64,000 nucleotides of DNA from Cyathus striatus (lineage: Eukaryota > Basidiomycota > Agaricomycetes > Agaricales > Nidulariaceae): assembly GCA_025738555.1 (NCBI GenBank), contig JAOVFP010000004.1, positions 5,084,001 through 5,148,000 of the forward strand. Direction: 5' to 3'. Under the pieces are notes generated by a model. The model searched no databases, had not been told where the DNA came from, and was given only the letters and a program-made list of their open reading frames with translations. Positions 42,785-54,467 of the stretch are shown one piece after another (the stretch's first letter is position 1; each line of letters starts with the position of its first letter). A program made the translations under genes and the position numbers.

Positions 42785-44040
42785 TTAAACTGTATGTAAT
42801 AAGCCCCTACTGTCGCTTCGACGCATATATGAACCTAATAGTGACTTCGTCCACTCATAACCCACCTTGTTGGGCATATTAGAGAGACCTCTGAAATGGA
42901 TCCTTCGTAGGTTTCGAAACTTGGGAGACTCAGACAGAAGATTATCTAACCGGTACCAGTGAGTTCGTGAGCTATGACCCAAATCCATATGCATATCAAT
43001 AACAATCTCTTCAATCCCACTGTCTTCTTCTCTTACTTTCTCCAATAAACACTTGAAAACCTTGATGCAGGCAGTGGTACGACCCCATAAGAATGCATTC
43101 CTTAGTACACAAATCATAACCTTTCGAAGGTGGGGGAAAATGCCGATATCATATATATCACATTCCTGTAAGGACTCTTCTGCCATTATGTGAGTGGATT
43201 CAAACCTACATGATCATATAAATAAACCTTCAACTGTCTAGAGATAAGGTGAGTGTTGTTAGAGTGTCTTTGTGCTTGTCCAAAATACAAAATAGACAAC
43301 ACTAGTTCGCTTTCGGTCTGGCCACCAATTTCCAATGTATCCAGATAACAATTCGGAGGTGATAAGAAATTGACGAGTGCTCCTGATGATTTACCACTGG
43401 GAAGTGAAAAGTGATTGACAAGTCCACCTAGAAATAACGAACGAAGAGAACGTTCTTTTGGCTTTTCGAGCAACTTCTCTTCTAAATATTCTTCATCCTG
43501 TATTGAGAAGTAGACGCAAAATATATTCACAGTTGGAATTTGTGCAACCCATTGTAAGCACTTTGATGGCAAGTATATTATTCGACAGATGGTTAGATTG
43601 GTAAGAGTGGACAACGACAACATAGAGGTCAATGCATTCCTCAGTTCTGGTGTGAGATTGCCCCATATCGTATATTGAACGGATCCTATCATCAGAGTTT
43701 GGATGTTTTGAAGCAAGGTGATCACATTTGGAAGAGCAGGGTGTGTCACAACCGCCCCCTGACATCGTATGGTCCAATTATCCTCATTGCTCAAGCGAAA
43801 TTCGCGGACATAGAGTGCAATCTCGGGTGATGATAGTAATACATTGTGCAACTGCTCACATTGATGATATCCTGTAAGGTTGATACTTCTAAAAATGTGA
43901 CGCCTTGATGGTTGCAAAAAATCTCTGCATGTTAAAGAACATGCTTTAAGATCACGAAGGGAGAGATCTTTTTCTTGCAATGCCACTTTGTCTATAATGT
44001 GTTCGACTATCTCAAGAGGGAACAAGTCGAAGATTGACAT
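42785..44040 (-). CDS. F-box-like protein (second type), with a frame break
   Basis: On the minus strand a 284-aa frame starts MSIFDLFPLEIVEHIIDKV, a typical mushroom F-box start (LPxEIVEHIID, then ACSLTCRDFLQPSRRHIF), followed by a leucine-rich body (LRSLFLGGLVNHFSL, LDTLEIGG). It ends at 43186 in TAATG, whose ATG opens a second frame of 133 aa to 42785 (FPHLRKVMICVL, LRRIHFRGL) that looks like the natural C-terminal part. The two frames differ by one base, so this is either a frameshift (about 417 aa originally) or a sequencing error; translation restart at TAATG is a less likely alternative. The gene is unrelated in detail to the other F-box genes here. A transposon sits 5 bases upstream of its start codon. 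Confidence 0.6.
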
Positions 44041-44045
44041 GTTCT

Positions 44046-45238
44046 CAGGCTCCTAATACCATCCTCTCGCCTCGCTCGAATGGCCTTACATAAGAGACAG
44101 CTACACGGACAAACAAATCGTAGCGGCCATACTTGCGAGGGAGAGGCTGGCAAACATTGTAACCGGGGATCTCGGTGATGTGACAATACCTCGGGAGCCA
44201 CTTGTAAAAATTACTTCGCTTACAGAAAATGGCTAACTTCGCACGGCAATAAATCAACAATAAACTAATATAATATTAAGACCCTGTGCCAGTACGGCAA
44301 ACTCCCCATACATCTCTAGTCTTAATCTCTAAGAGACATTTCTCTCCGTATGTTGTCATCATTTGAATCACTTAATATTGTTTTGAAGTGTGTGGGGAGT
44401 AATTCTTCTCGGGTATGTGCGGGCCACTTCTGCCTCCTGCGTACTATTCGAAGAGAATAAGGAACTTCAGTGGAGGTGGGTCACCATCCTTCAAGTCTTG
44501 TATCGTAGTGCCCTGACCTTTGTTGAATATAAAGCTGAGGTATTTTTTCTAAAACATGAACTTTCTTCCACATTTCTTAAAATGCCGGGTGATCATTAGA
44601 ATCTCAGGGCTCATAACGGTTACATTCCACTTCAATGTCCTTAAATATGTATCAGCTGCATGTATTGTACAAATTATGGTAAGACCATTGAACCTTTATA
44701 CTCCTAGAATTAATACATACTTTCATGTGTAACTGAAATTACTGTGATTCCAAGTTTCACCAAGATCTTAAACCTTTACATTCTGCTTTCCAAGATGGTT
44801 TAACAGTGTTATGGTAACAGTCATCTTTTTTTGTCCATCCCTTGCAGCCATCAACAGCAGGATGCCTATCTAGAATGTCATTGTCCAAGTCATTGTCTTC
44901 CCAATTACCGATATACATTTCAGTAATATACTGTAACTAATTTGTGCAGTAGCTTATGGTATCACTGCCAAAATGAGCCTCATCGATTGTGACATGTCGT
45001 TATCATTGTCAATTCCTATGGAAGCGAGAATTTATTGCCGTGCGAAGTTGGCCATTTTTTATAAGCGAAGTATTTCTTATGAGTGGCTCCCGAGGTATTG
45101 TCACATCACCGAGATCCCCGGTTACAATGTTTGCCAGCCTCTCCCTCGCGAGTATGGCCGCTACGATTTGTTTGTCCGTGTAGCTGTCTCTTATGTAAGG
45201 CCATTCGAGCGAGGCGAGAGGATGGTATTAGGAGCCTG
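44046..45238. mobile_element. Non-autonomous Mutator-like element (MULE)
   Basis: 1193 bp with long terminal inverted repeats of about 209 bp (44046-44254 and 45030-45238; ends CAGGCTCCTAATACCATCCT), about 93-95% identical by eye. A perfect 9-bp target duplication ACATGTTCT lies at 44037-44045 and 45239-45247. Long TIRs with 9-bp duplications are characteristic of Mutator elements. The interior is AT-rich without a transposase. The target duplication contains the start codon of the F-box gene at 42785-44040. Confidence 0.88.
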
Positions 45239-45357
45239 ACATGTTCTTAGCTTCTTTAAACCTGGAAGACTGATTGATATTAGGATATGTCCCTTCAATA
45301 GACTATTCTTGTAATTACCTATGGTGGTTGTCCATAAGGCGTCTGCTTTAATATATA

Positions 45358-46393
45358 CTGTCGGCTATCAGGAACTCGGTCACACCTGGAACCCGGTCAC
45401 AGCTCATCCTCCAACTTCCACATCAGCCATTTGTGCAAATTTTTGATACAGTACAGTACATTACTATAATATCTATATAGTGTATAAGTATTTAGATTGC
45501 TACTCTCTTGTACATCGAGAAATTCAGAACTTAGTCGACCGCTACAACCAAAAATGGCTAAATCCAAGATGCAGATTCCCACACTCTAGAAGGAAGATAA
45601 TGCTGCAGCCGTATGCAGCGCATCCAAAGCATACAATCATGCTATATATCTATTTTAAAGCCCCCTGTATTGATTTGGACTGCTTCATAAATCTCATTTT
45701 CACTCGTTTCTATACTATTCCACCAATCTACACATCAGAGTGGTACAAAGAAGCAGTTTCAAGGTGTACATTGAACTGTTTCTATCTTTCATAAATGGTG
45801 GAAATATGCTACAAAAATTATAAGGCGGAATACATACAATCATTGCATTATTATTCAAGTTTTAACGTAATTTTAGCCATTTTATTTTGTTTAGAAACTG
45901 TAGATCTATCCAGAACCTCTACTTTTCATTTTTTCACCCTAACATATCAAATATTGGATGCCTCAGGCCGGATCAAGCACTGTAGTTAATCATTATAAGT
46001 AGAATAAATATTGGTAAATATTTTACAGCCGTTTTTGAAGTATAATGTGCAAATTTGTGGCTTCAAACATCGAAATCATTGTTATTCATGGAACGAAGAT
46101 GATATTTAGTTGTTAAGTCCGAGTAAGTCCGGTAAGCTTAGTTCGGCTGCTAGACAAGCCCTGATATTATTAATAAGGGGTGGCCGGGTTCCCGGTTTTT
46201 CCACCTTCCGAGGTCTCGCGACAAAAATATTCGTAGCATCTCATAGAATACTTCAAAAAATGCGATTAAAGTTGGAAATAGTTCTATATAAGGTCTTCTA
46301 TGTAGCACATGTATTTTATTCTAAATTCACAGTCTTTAAAAGTTAGAAATTTCGAATTTACGCTGATGTGACCGAGTTCCTGAGATAGTACAG
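45358..46393. mobile_element. TA-flanked TIR element
   Basis: 1036 bp, ends CTGTCGGCTATCAGGAACTC and, inverted, CTGTACTATCTCAGGAACTC, both continuing GGTCACA. Flanked by TA at 45356-45357 and 46394-46395. AT-rich interior without a convincing transposase. A Tc1/mariner-type element of a different family from the MITEs at 8212 and 30739. Confidence 0.75.
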
Positions 46394-46901
46394 TATAAAT
46401 TCTGTTGAGTCATTGTCATTGATTCGAGACTGAATTATTAACATAAGTAGATCATGAGTAGACTATCATATTAATTGATTTTAATTTTAGTTTTCACCGC
46501 CTTTTAAGGTACTTGCAAGGGTTTTAAGTACGATGAAATACCCTTATAATTAGTGCAATACGGAGTACTTTTAATAATTTATATTTCCCATAAGTATAAG
46601 TATTCAAACTGTCTAGTAATAAGTATATGCATATCATAATTGCGCGAATACCAAAATTTCATCCTCATCAAGTTGAAAAGTTGTTTGGTAATTTACTCAT
46701 CTGTAACGCTCTACACTCATATCATTTTCCGGTGAGCAAGCAGATGCATAAATAAGTAGAACGCGCTCGGAGTCATTGTTTGGTCGTGGTAAACATGTAC
46801 TTGTGACAATGACATTGTGACTATCAGTCACTTGCTCGTCGTTGCTGCAGTGTTAAACTACATCGTCCAACAACTTTCTTCACAAAACGCTCTCTTTCAC
46901 T
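46394..46901. other. AT-rich 5' flank of the cyclophilin gene
   Basis: Mostly AT-rich. The last 100 bases (tcacttgctcgtcgt, caaaacgctctctttc) are conserved upstream of both cyclophilin pseudogenes, so they probably belong to the promoter and 5' leader. Confidence 0.4.
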
Positions 46902-47904
46902 ATGTCGTCTACAACTCGTCCAATTGTCTTTATGGACGTAAACATCGGAGAGACTCCTGCGGGCCGTATGAAGATGGAGCTTTTTAGTGATATCGTGCCG
47001 AAGTGAGTGTCCAGCCTTTTTTGCGTGATAATGTACTCAACATCCACCTTTAGGACAGCAGAGAACTTCAGACAGCTTTGCACTGGAGAGTATAGGTGTG
47101 TTTTTTAGTTGCCATATAAGTGACCTATGGTTGTTGAAGTGGCTGGCTAGGGTGAACTCGAGACCTCAGGGATATAAGGGTGCAACGTTCCACAGGTATG
47201 TGTTCCACTGATCTATGGCTTGTCTCTCGTATTCTGACTGCCGCTTATAGAGTGTAGGCTTCTATCCATCTAATTACATCTTTAGCGACTCACTGGATGC
47301 CAATAGTGTCCCGAACTTCATGTGCCAAGGCATGAACTGCTTTCATCCTATAGAAACCCTCTTTAACCTATACTGCAGGTGGCGACTTCTTGAAGGGCGA
47401 TGGCACTGGGTCATTCTCGATATACGGTGATAAGTTTCCGGTAAGTTTAGCTTTTCCCTATTTCTCCGCGACGCTCATCGCACCGTAGGACGAGAATTTC
47501 CAGGAGAAACACACAGGCCCCGGTCTTCTTTCAATGGTACGGTGCTTGCATCTTCCCTACGTGTTCGGGTGCTAATAATCCCATGTACAGGCTAACTCAG
47601 GTCCTAATACGAACGGTTGCCAAGTATTCCCTTTGCTGTGTCCGCTTGGAGTACTTACTGATCGTTTCGTTTCGTCGTAGTTCTTCATCACAACCGCCAA
47701 ATGCGACTTCTTGGATGGGAAACACGTAGTGTTTGGGAGGGTGATCGATGGGATGCTGACGCTGAGGAAGATTGAGAACGTGGCTACGGGCCCTAACAAT
47801 AGGCCCAAGCTGGCAGTGAAGATCGTAGGTGAGTCTTACGGGTCTCAGCGCTCCCCTACGCACTCAAGCTCACGGTTGCCGTTACAGAGTGTGGTGAAAT
47901 GTAA
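46902..47904 (+). CDS. Peptidyl-prolyl isomerase, cyclophilin H type (intact)
   Basis: Ten exons (46902-47002, 47054-47095, 47151-47195, 47251-47253, 47307-47329, 47379-47440, 47489-47536, 47591-47623, 47681-47828, 47888-47904) total 522 bases and encode 173 aa. Recognisable parts in order: [110 protein letters not shown], and the ending ECGEM. The start, length and CGEM end fit the cyclophilin H family, which binds the U4/U6 snRNP in the spliceosome and has prolyl isomerase activity (FHR, QGGDF and MANSG line the active site). Exon 4 is only three bases and the fifth intron starts GC. Two broken copies lie in the tandem units. It converges on the alcohol oxidase gene. Confidence 0.92.
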
Positions 47905-48153
47905 ACGCATAACAAAATTTGTACAACCAAGGATCTGTCAATGTAACACACCGTTATACATTTTACATTGTAAGCAAACGGATTGTCAACAACGATGTTT
48001 CATTTAAAAGTGGTGGTAATACAGATTGTTACAAACACTGATATATACACATTCATACATAAGAGGACACCTAGCAGCATAGATATATAATTCAATTGAA
48101 TTCAAGCGCGGAAGCTCCTTCGGCACTGGTCGCCTTGGACCATAAAAGGCCAT

Positions 48154-51100
48154 TTAGCGAAGCTGCTGGGTGGCGGGGCGGCCGGCCGGGATTGGGGCAT
48201 GAGGGACGGGAGCATGGGGAGTCTTGATCTTGATACCGAGTTCCTCGGCGATCAAGGCAGCACCCTTCTCACCAACCAACAAGGCAGAGGAGTAGGTGTT
48301 GGTTCCCAAGTTATCGGGGCAGATACTGAGATCAACACACTTCAGGTTGGTGGTACCGAAGACGTTGAGGCGCTCATCGACGACACCGCCTTGCTCTCTT
48401 GGCTTCATGGCTACGGACGACATCAGGTCCTGTCCTGTGGGCATGATATAGCGAGCGACTTACCGCAAGTACCGAGACTGTGCCAGGTAGTCTCGACGTG
48501 GTCTGTTGGGGAGCGTTAGAAGAAGGTATCACACGCGAAGCACCATATACGCACCAGCAATCCAGTCATCGATGGCTTTGTCGTCTTCCTCGGTGTACTT
48601 GATGTCCTCGTGGACCTTCGTCGCGTCGTACTTGCCACCGGGCTTGTGCCAGGTACCCATATGGATGCCGACAGTGAAGCCATTGGGCAAGATGCTCTTC
48701 GCGGTCTCGATGTCGATGTCCTTCGCCGCAGCAGGGGATGCGGGGTGGAATCGCGGGTGGTGAGAAGTGAGTTCACCGCGGTAGGCGTCCATCCTCCTCG
48801 CGACCTCACGTGTCTTCTTGTAACTCCAGCGGATGGGAGCGAAGTCAGCTTTGTTGTTCATGAACCCACTGTCGAAGCTTGGCTCTTGGTATGGACTGGC
48901 AGATTGGATGTGGATCTGGTATGATTGTGGTTAGTGTTATCTCTATTGGCTGGAAAGGCGCTTACCCTTCCACGACTAGCTGGGTATTCCTATAAGGAGG
49001 AGAATAAGCATTATGTTAGGAACTGCGTCCGGGGATTGCTTACGAGGTACTGGAACATTGTGATGTACTTGCCGGGTGGAAGCAGGGTGTGGTCGGCGTA
49101 GGCGCCTGATACAATGGAACCGAACCTAGACCGTTGTTAGTAGAGGGTACATCGTCCCACGAATCGTGGGCATACATCACCGGCTTGTCGGGTTTGTCCT
49201 TGAAGTACTTATCCCAGAGCGCGTTGAATTCTGGACCCATCTCCTTCAGCTCTTCTTCCGTTGGACGGATCTAATTAGTCCTGTGAGGTCACGTGCATGA
49301 AGTAAAGAATGCGTTTCCCATACCTTGAAGCCCGCGTCGATGGCATTTGAGGAGAGTCTGGCCTTCTCAGGGCTGGTTTCCCATTCTGCGAATATTTCCT
49401 TCTGGACTTCTTTGTCTCCACGGAGGAAGTCATCGAGCGTGAAGCTCTCATTGGATACACGGTAGACTGAGAGGCGTCAGGCTTCGTCCAATCGGTGAAA
49501 CTGAGGCACGTACTGGACAAGGTAGTGTAGTGATCCTGGTATTCCTCGCTGAAGGTCATACGCCGTCAGTCTATGTTATGTTACCTCGCCAGAGATATAT
49601 CTTACCCGACTCCTGGAAGATCGCTGACCACCTTGATATCCAGCTTCTGGAGGAGCTTGGAGCTGCCGACACCAGAGCGCTCCAAGATTTGAGGGGTTCC
49701 AAGGGTACCGGAACTGATAACTACGCATTTGCGCGCTTTCACGATGGTCTCCATGAGCTTGCCACCGTGTCCTCTGTTCCTTGAGGGAACGTAGGCAACG
49801 CCAACAGCTTTGGTGCCCTCGAAGATTACACGAGAAACTCTGGCATTGGTGCGCAGATAGAGATTGCTCTGGACATCCATAACACTGTGGACGTAAGCTA
49901 TGTTTAGGTGTTAGATTATGGGAAATGGTTAAGAAACGAGAATCATTTACCAGTTGCGGCATCACTGCGCCTTCCAGTGTGCCTATTGATATATTTAGCC
50001 CAGATTTCGGAGGCGTGTGCAGTGTCGAGGTCTTGGATATCATCTTTGATAATGAAATGGTAAGTAAATGTCGCGTTGATCATTAGAACAATCTGGGCTC
50101 CTTACCGCTGAATGGAACACCAATAGCGTCGGATGCTCTCAGGAAATCTTGAGCAAGGGCCGTAATGCTTCCGCCGTTGCTGATTGCGATTGGCCCGTCA
50201 TAACCATGGGTGTCATTGTTGGTGGGCTTCTGGTAGTTCTCGAGCTACAAAATATACTCAGCATCAATTAAAATTAGAACATCATGGGACCTTGAGCGTA
50301 CCCGCTTCATGAGAGGAAGAAGATCTGCATAAGGTAACACATTTAGCTTAAACTCTCACGAAGAAAGAATTCCCAAACCTTTGGCCGTCCAACCAGGACT
50401 CTTGAAGTCATCTAACGCCCCTTTTAGTTATGTTCTTTCAAAGTAACGGAACTCAGGACAAACCCCAATCAGAAGCCGATGCCTGGTAGAGTCTTTAGTT
50501 CCTATCTTTCGGTGGATTAATTGTATGACTACTTACCCTTGTGTACATTTGGAAGTTGATACTGCTACCGCCACCTTGTTCATGCGTCAGTAAGGTAGTG
50601 TATTAACATCCTTCGTATGCTTACCGAGAATGTTGGCGCATCTAGCAAGTGTTTCAGTTTCACATTCTTGCTGCAATAAATGATCCAGCTTACGGAACAA
50701 TACTCCTTCGTCCCCTCAAGTAAGAAGAATCCATCGTATCCGTATAGAAGGTAGCTTTCTCGTTGCTGTTATTGGATCAAATTCATTTATGCTACTAAAT
50801 GAAAGTAATCAACGCAAACGTACATTCCGTTCTGTTGCATATTCCTGACGTAGATACCAGGTCTGATATCAAAGCGTTAGAGATAACGAACTGTTCAAGA
50901 TAGATGTGACTGACCTGTAGACCCAAGGATCATCTCGGTTATTTGCTCCACCTACAAGATGCAACGTCAGAAAAATTGAATGTAACAATTTGCTTCCAAG
51001 TTAACCTTCTATGAGCATAACCTTCAAGTTGGGGTCAGCATACGCCAACCTTCCGGCAACAACACAACCTAGATGAGACCGTAAGAAGTAAGGTTTGTTT

Positions 51101-51172
51101 ATTGGAAGAGAATAACTCACCTGCTGGACCACCACCTGCGACGATGATGTCGACTTCCTCAGGGTGACCCAT
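48154..51172 (-). CDS. AOX: Alcohol (methanol) oxidase, GMC flavoprotein
   Basis: Twenty small introns split this minus-strand gene, and all junctions I followed keep the frame, giving about 650 aa. Motifs in order: MGHPEEVDIIVAGGGPAG (FAD-binding dinucleotide fold), DDPWVYRPGIYVRNMQ, NILGGGSSINFQMYTR (GMC signature 1), SSGTLGTPQILERSGVG (signature 2), SGAYADHTLLPPG, HMGTWHKPGGKYDATK, and TTWHSLGTC with the catalytic His and NLGTNTYSSAL with the partner Asn. These are the features of alcohol oxidase (EC 1.1.3.13), which oxidises methanol and short alcohols to aldehyde with release of H2O2. In wood-decay fungi such enzymes are thought to use methanol released from lignin and supply peroxide. 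The C terminus (PATQQLR) is not a PTS1 peroxisome signal. It converges with the cyclophilin gene. Confidence 0.94.
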
Positions 51173-52621
51173 AGTGATTGAAAGTAGGTAGATACGGTGA
51201 TACGGTAGAGCAAAATTTGAACTTTGATAAGTTCTGGCGAGATAAAATGTAATGAACAACCTTTATATATTCAACCAATGTAAGGGACGAGCGCCGGACG
51301 AATCTCAGTGAGGGAATACTCACCTATTCTTGGATGCGGTGACCTGGAGCAACATAAGAAGCTCAAAAAGAGACAGTGTTATCTAGTCAGATGATACTAG
51401 AGCGTGGATACAGTGCACATAGTAGGGTCGTTCTTCGTTCTGTAAATGGTGGATTGAAATACATCATGAGAACTGGAGCGGAACTAGATGGTGAGTAGAA
51501 ACGATGTTTGAGGATGAAACGTCTGACAAGGAGATTCCTTAAGCGTAGCTAGATATAATCCGCGGAGTACTATCATATTATTGAGATTTTTGTAGCAGCT
51601 GATCCAATAGATGCACTAACTTGATGATAGTGAGCCATGTCTGCCTCTGTGGGTGATTGAAGACGATCTATATATAGTTCGGTGACGTGATTCCATCAGC
51701 CTACTTCCGGCTACTACATAAGAATGGATAGCAAAACAGCATCGTCGGTCTTATTGCATTTCCGGTAGCTTTCTCCTAGATGTAAAGAATAACGTGGACA
51801 ACTCAAATGGGAGTAGCTAATATACACGTACTAATTCTGCGTTGCTGTTTTCTAATATCTGACACCCTCTCTTAGTAAGAAGGCATTGAAGTCTCAAGGA
51901 ATAGCTAATATGAACCAACTTGCGTCGGGCACATGACTTACAAGTTATCATTGGCTGGAAGATATATTATGCTGCGCGATCCATTGAATAGGAATGGTAT
52001 CCATCAAGATATTTCTAGTCCTTTGTTCCTGGAAGAATGGATGGGAAACGTGACCAGACCCATGAGAAGAATCGCCCGACATGGCCCCCACAGAGAGATA
52101 GCAAGGATAGGGATTTGGAGAGGAAATTCTGCATGGAGAAACAAGCCTCGGTGGAGTCATCCGTATAGCTAAGAATAAGTAACAGTGAGTAATGCACAGG
52201 GTTGACCGAGAGATCGTAAAGAGAAATATACCCATATGTTAGCTGGATATGCTTCGATTGGGAGCAGTCAATTGTGTAGACAGCAGTCAATTGGTGGGTA
52301 TTTTGCAGCAGGAGGATCAACGGAGAGGAATCTTCTTGTGTGCATCTACGCCACAGGGAGAACTCCTGATTGAGCGAAAATACGTGTATGTAGTACTAAT
52401 AGGTCCGCGCGAAGTGAAGTTCGGGCGGCGCCCGACACCTACAGAGAAGAGTGGGGCTTGAGATGTACTGTTCATTGTAAGATGACTTCCATACGGTTAT
52501 GTAGATAAAGTAACCGGGGTATTGTACGACGAAACTAGTTCGTTCCAAAGGTTAACTTGTTCTTGGAACTTACGAAGACAATAAAGAAGTATCAGTGAGA
52601 ATATGATGATATTGGAACCAA
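51173..52621. other. AOX promoter side, no gene seen
   Basis: About 1.4 kb upstream of AOX. The first 100 bases probably contain the promoter (tttatata near 51265, on the minus strand). The rest has no supported gene or repeat. Confidence 0.4.
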
Positions 52622-53116
52622 GACCTTGAGAAGAATGCTTTCAAAAGAAAGTAGAAAAGTATGTGTAGAAGCGGGTTAATTGAGATGATCATCTGACAGG
52701 TTCAAAATGATTGTTTGTTCATGGGATATTGCAGGTTGACGGCAAGGACCGGCATTGAACATGTCAAGAACATGTAGTAATGCCTTGGTCACCTTGGAAG
52801 CTCCCGACAGTGAGGGAATGTTGAGTATAAGTTTGGAGAAGGTTTCAAGCACTTACTGTATGACCGTCCGAATCGCAGTGTTCTTACCAAGTTCTTACTT
52901 CTTAGGCAGACGTTGGTTTGGGCAACGCTGTGAAGTCCACTGTCCCATGGGTCTGAATTACAAGAACCAATCGAGTGGCTTGAAAACTCAGGTATTCTCA
53001 TCTATGCACCTCATCCTTCTGCTCGTTAGATTCTCCGCAGCACTGTAAGAGAGCAAATACAGCATTCCTAAACAGCGTGAAAACAGTATACGAAAGGAAT
53101 GCGTAAGTATTGTATT
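52622..53116. repeat. 496-bp inverted repeat, right copy
   Basis: Inverted copy of 39497-39992. Together the two copies bracket about 12.6 kb containing two F-box genes, the MULE, the 45358 element, cyclophilin H and AOX. Confidence 0.8.
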
Positions 53117-53143
53117 AGGTGTAAGTATATGTATCATAGGTAA

Positions 53144-54467
53144 TTACTTTATATACATGCTCATCTTGTGCTCATGATTCATCAGCTTCTTAATCATCGC
53201 ACTGACTTCTTCCTCCTTCGCAAATCCATGTTCCTGGGATGGTATGGTGGTAAGGTTTGACCTGCGAAGCTCTTTGAGTTCATCCGATTGGTAATATCGC
53301 CTCGACTCTCTACTCCAATCGTCATTACCACGAACCCATTGGCCAAGTTGGTCAATGTATATCTGAAGCTGTTCATCGACGTCGTCTCCCCATTTAGGCA
53401 AACGAAGAAGATCAGCACAGAATCGAACAGCTAACTGATTTATATAATTCCCAAGCCAGTCGAATGCATCTTGAATATTAAGGTTTTTCTCGTTCATGAT
53501 TGCAGTGATGGCGTTATGAGCATGAAGGCCTCGAGCACGTTCGATACGGTACGAATGCATATCCTGTTCACAGGAAACACTTAGTTCAGCATCCTAGGAT
53601 ATAAATGTATTACTCACATTTATTAGTGCAACAAGGTCATTGGCTGTATCCGTGAGAGTGACAATTAGAGGATGACAAATTACTTCCTCCGGTAAATCGA
53701 GTGGAAACTCGATTAGTCTAAATGCTGGCCTGATTCCTGTTGTATCTCGTCTAAGAGGTATATAATTCTCAAAATCCCTAATGTGAAGCTTAATGCGGTC
53801 TTCAGTGTTCTGTACCACCGCGTTCGTATATGAATCCATATCATCTAAGAAGTGCTGTATGCAAGTAGAATGCGGGGCAGTTAGCAACCGAAATCTTTGC
53901 CACATTCTGATACGACTAGATTAGTGAAATTCTCAGTAATTGTATACTTAAGGGCCTTACTCCTGTGCAAGCTGGCCAACAACATCATCCCTGTGTCGGC
54001 TAATTTCAGGATTTCTAAACGCATCCATTGCGATATCTGCAAGAAATTGGGATTCTTGACGGTCCGCAACATCAGTGTATTCATCATAAACATAGTAGAA
54101 GTTCATCAAGTCGCATGCAGCGCGAATATAATCTACAAGAGTCGTTGTGATATGAGTTTAATCAATTCGATCCTTAACATTTAAATATTAAACTTGCCTT
54201 TCTCTCCACTGTATGTGAGGCACGCTAGCAGACCTATAAAGAAACAGAAACACTTGTCGCAGTCTAGTGATAAACATATTGGACCTTACTTGAGTCACAG
54301 GCATCATAACGATCCTGTCCTTCGGGTGGAAATGGATGGTGCGATTGGATCCAAGCTAACGACTCTGCCTTACAGGCTTCGTAGTGAGGACTAAGACGGC
54401 GAGTCCAAGGCCAATCCTGAAGAATTTCAGGAAGCTGGTATTGTACTGCTTCGGGCTTGCGAGCCAT
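53144..54467 (-). CDS. Sesquiterpene synthase 1 (class I terpene cyclase)
   Basis: Five exons (54467-54290, 54233-54198, 54132-53961, 53906-53618, 53563-53144) join to 364 aa, the usual size for mushroom sesquiterpene synthases. The metal-binding motif DEYTD (in FYYVYDEYTDVAD) and the NSE motif NDMHSYRIE, split by the last intron after the Asn codon, are both intact, and the basic RRYY motif near the end is present. Such cytosolic enzymes cyclise farnesyl diphosphate. The product cannot be told from sequence. The second intron starts GC (AAAG followed by GCAAGT) rather than GT; the same intron in synthase 2 starts GT. A close paralogue lies upstream on the same strand and AOX lies on the other side. 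Confidence 0.93.

Noticed and set aside
44045..45239. Open frames of about 70-88 codons at both ends of the 44046-45238 element
   Set aside because: They encode the same sequence because they lie in the terminal inverted repeats; they are not genes.
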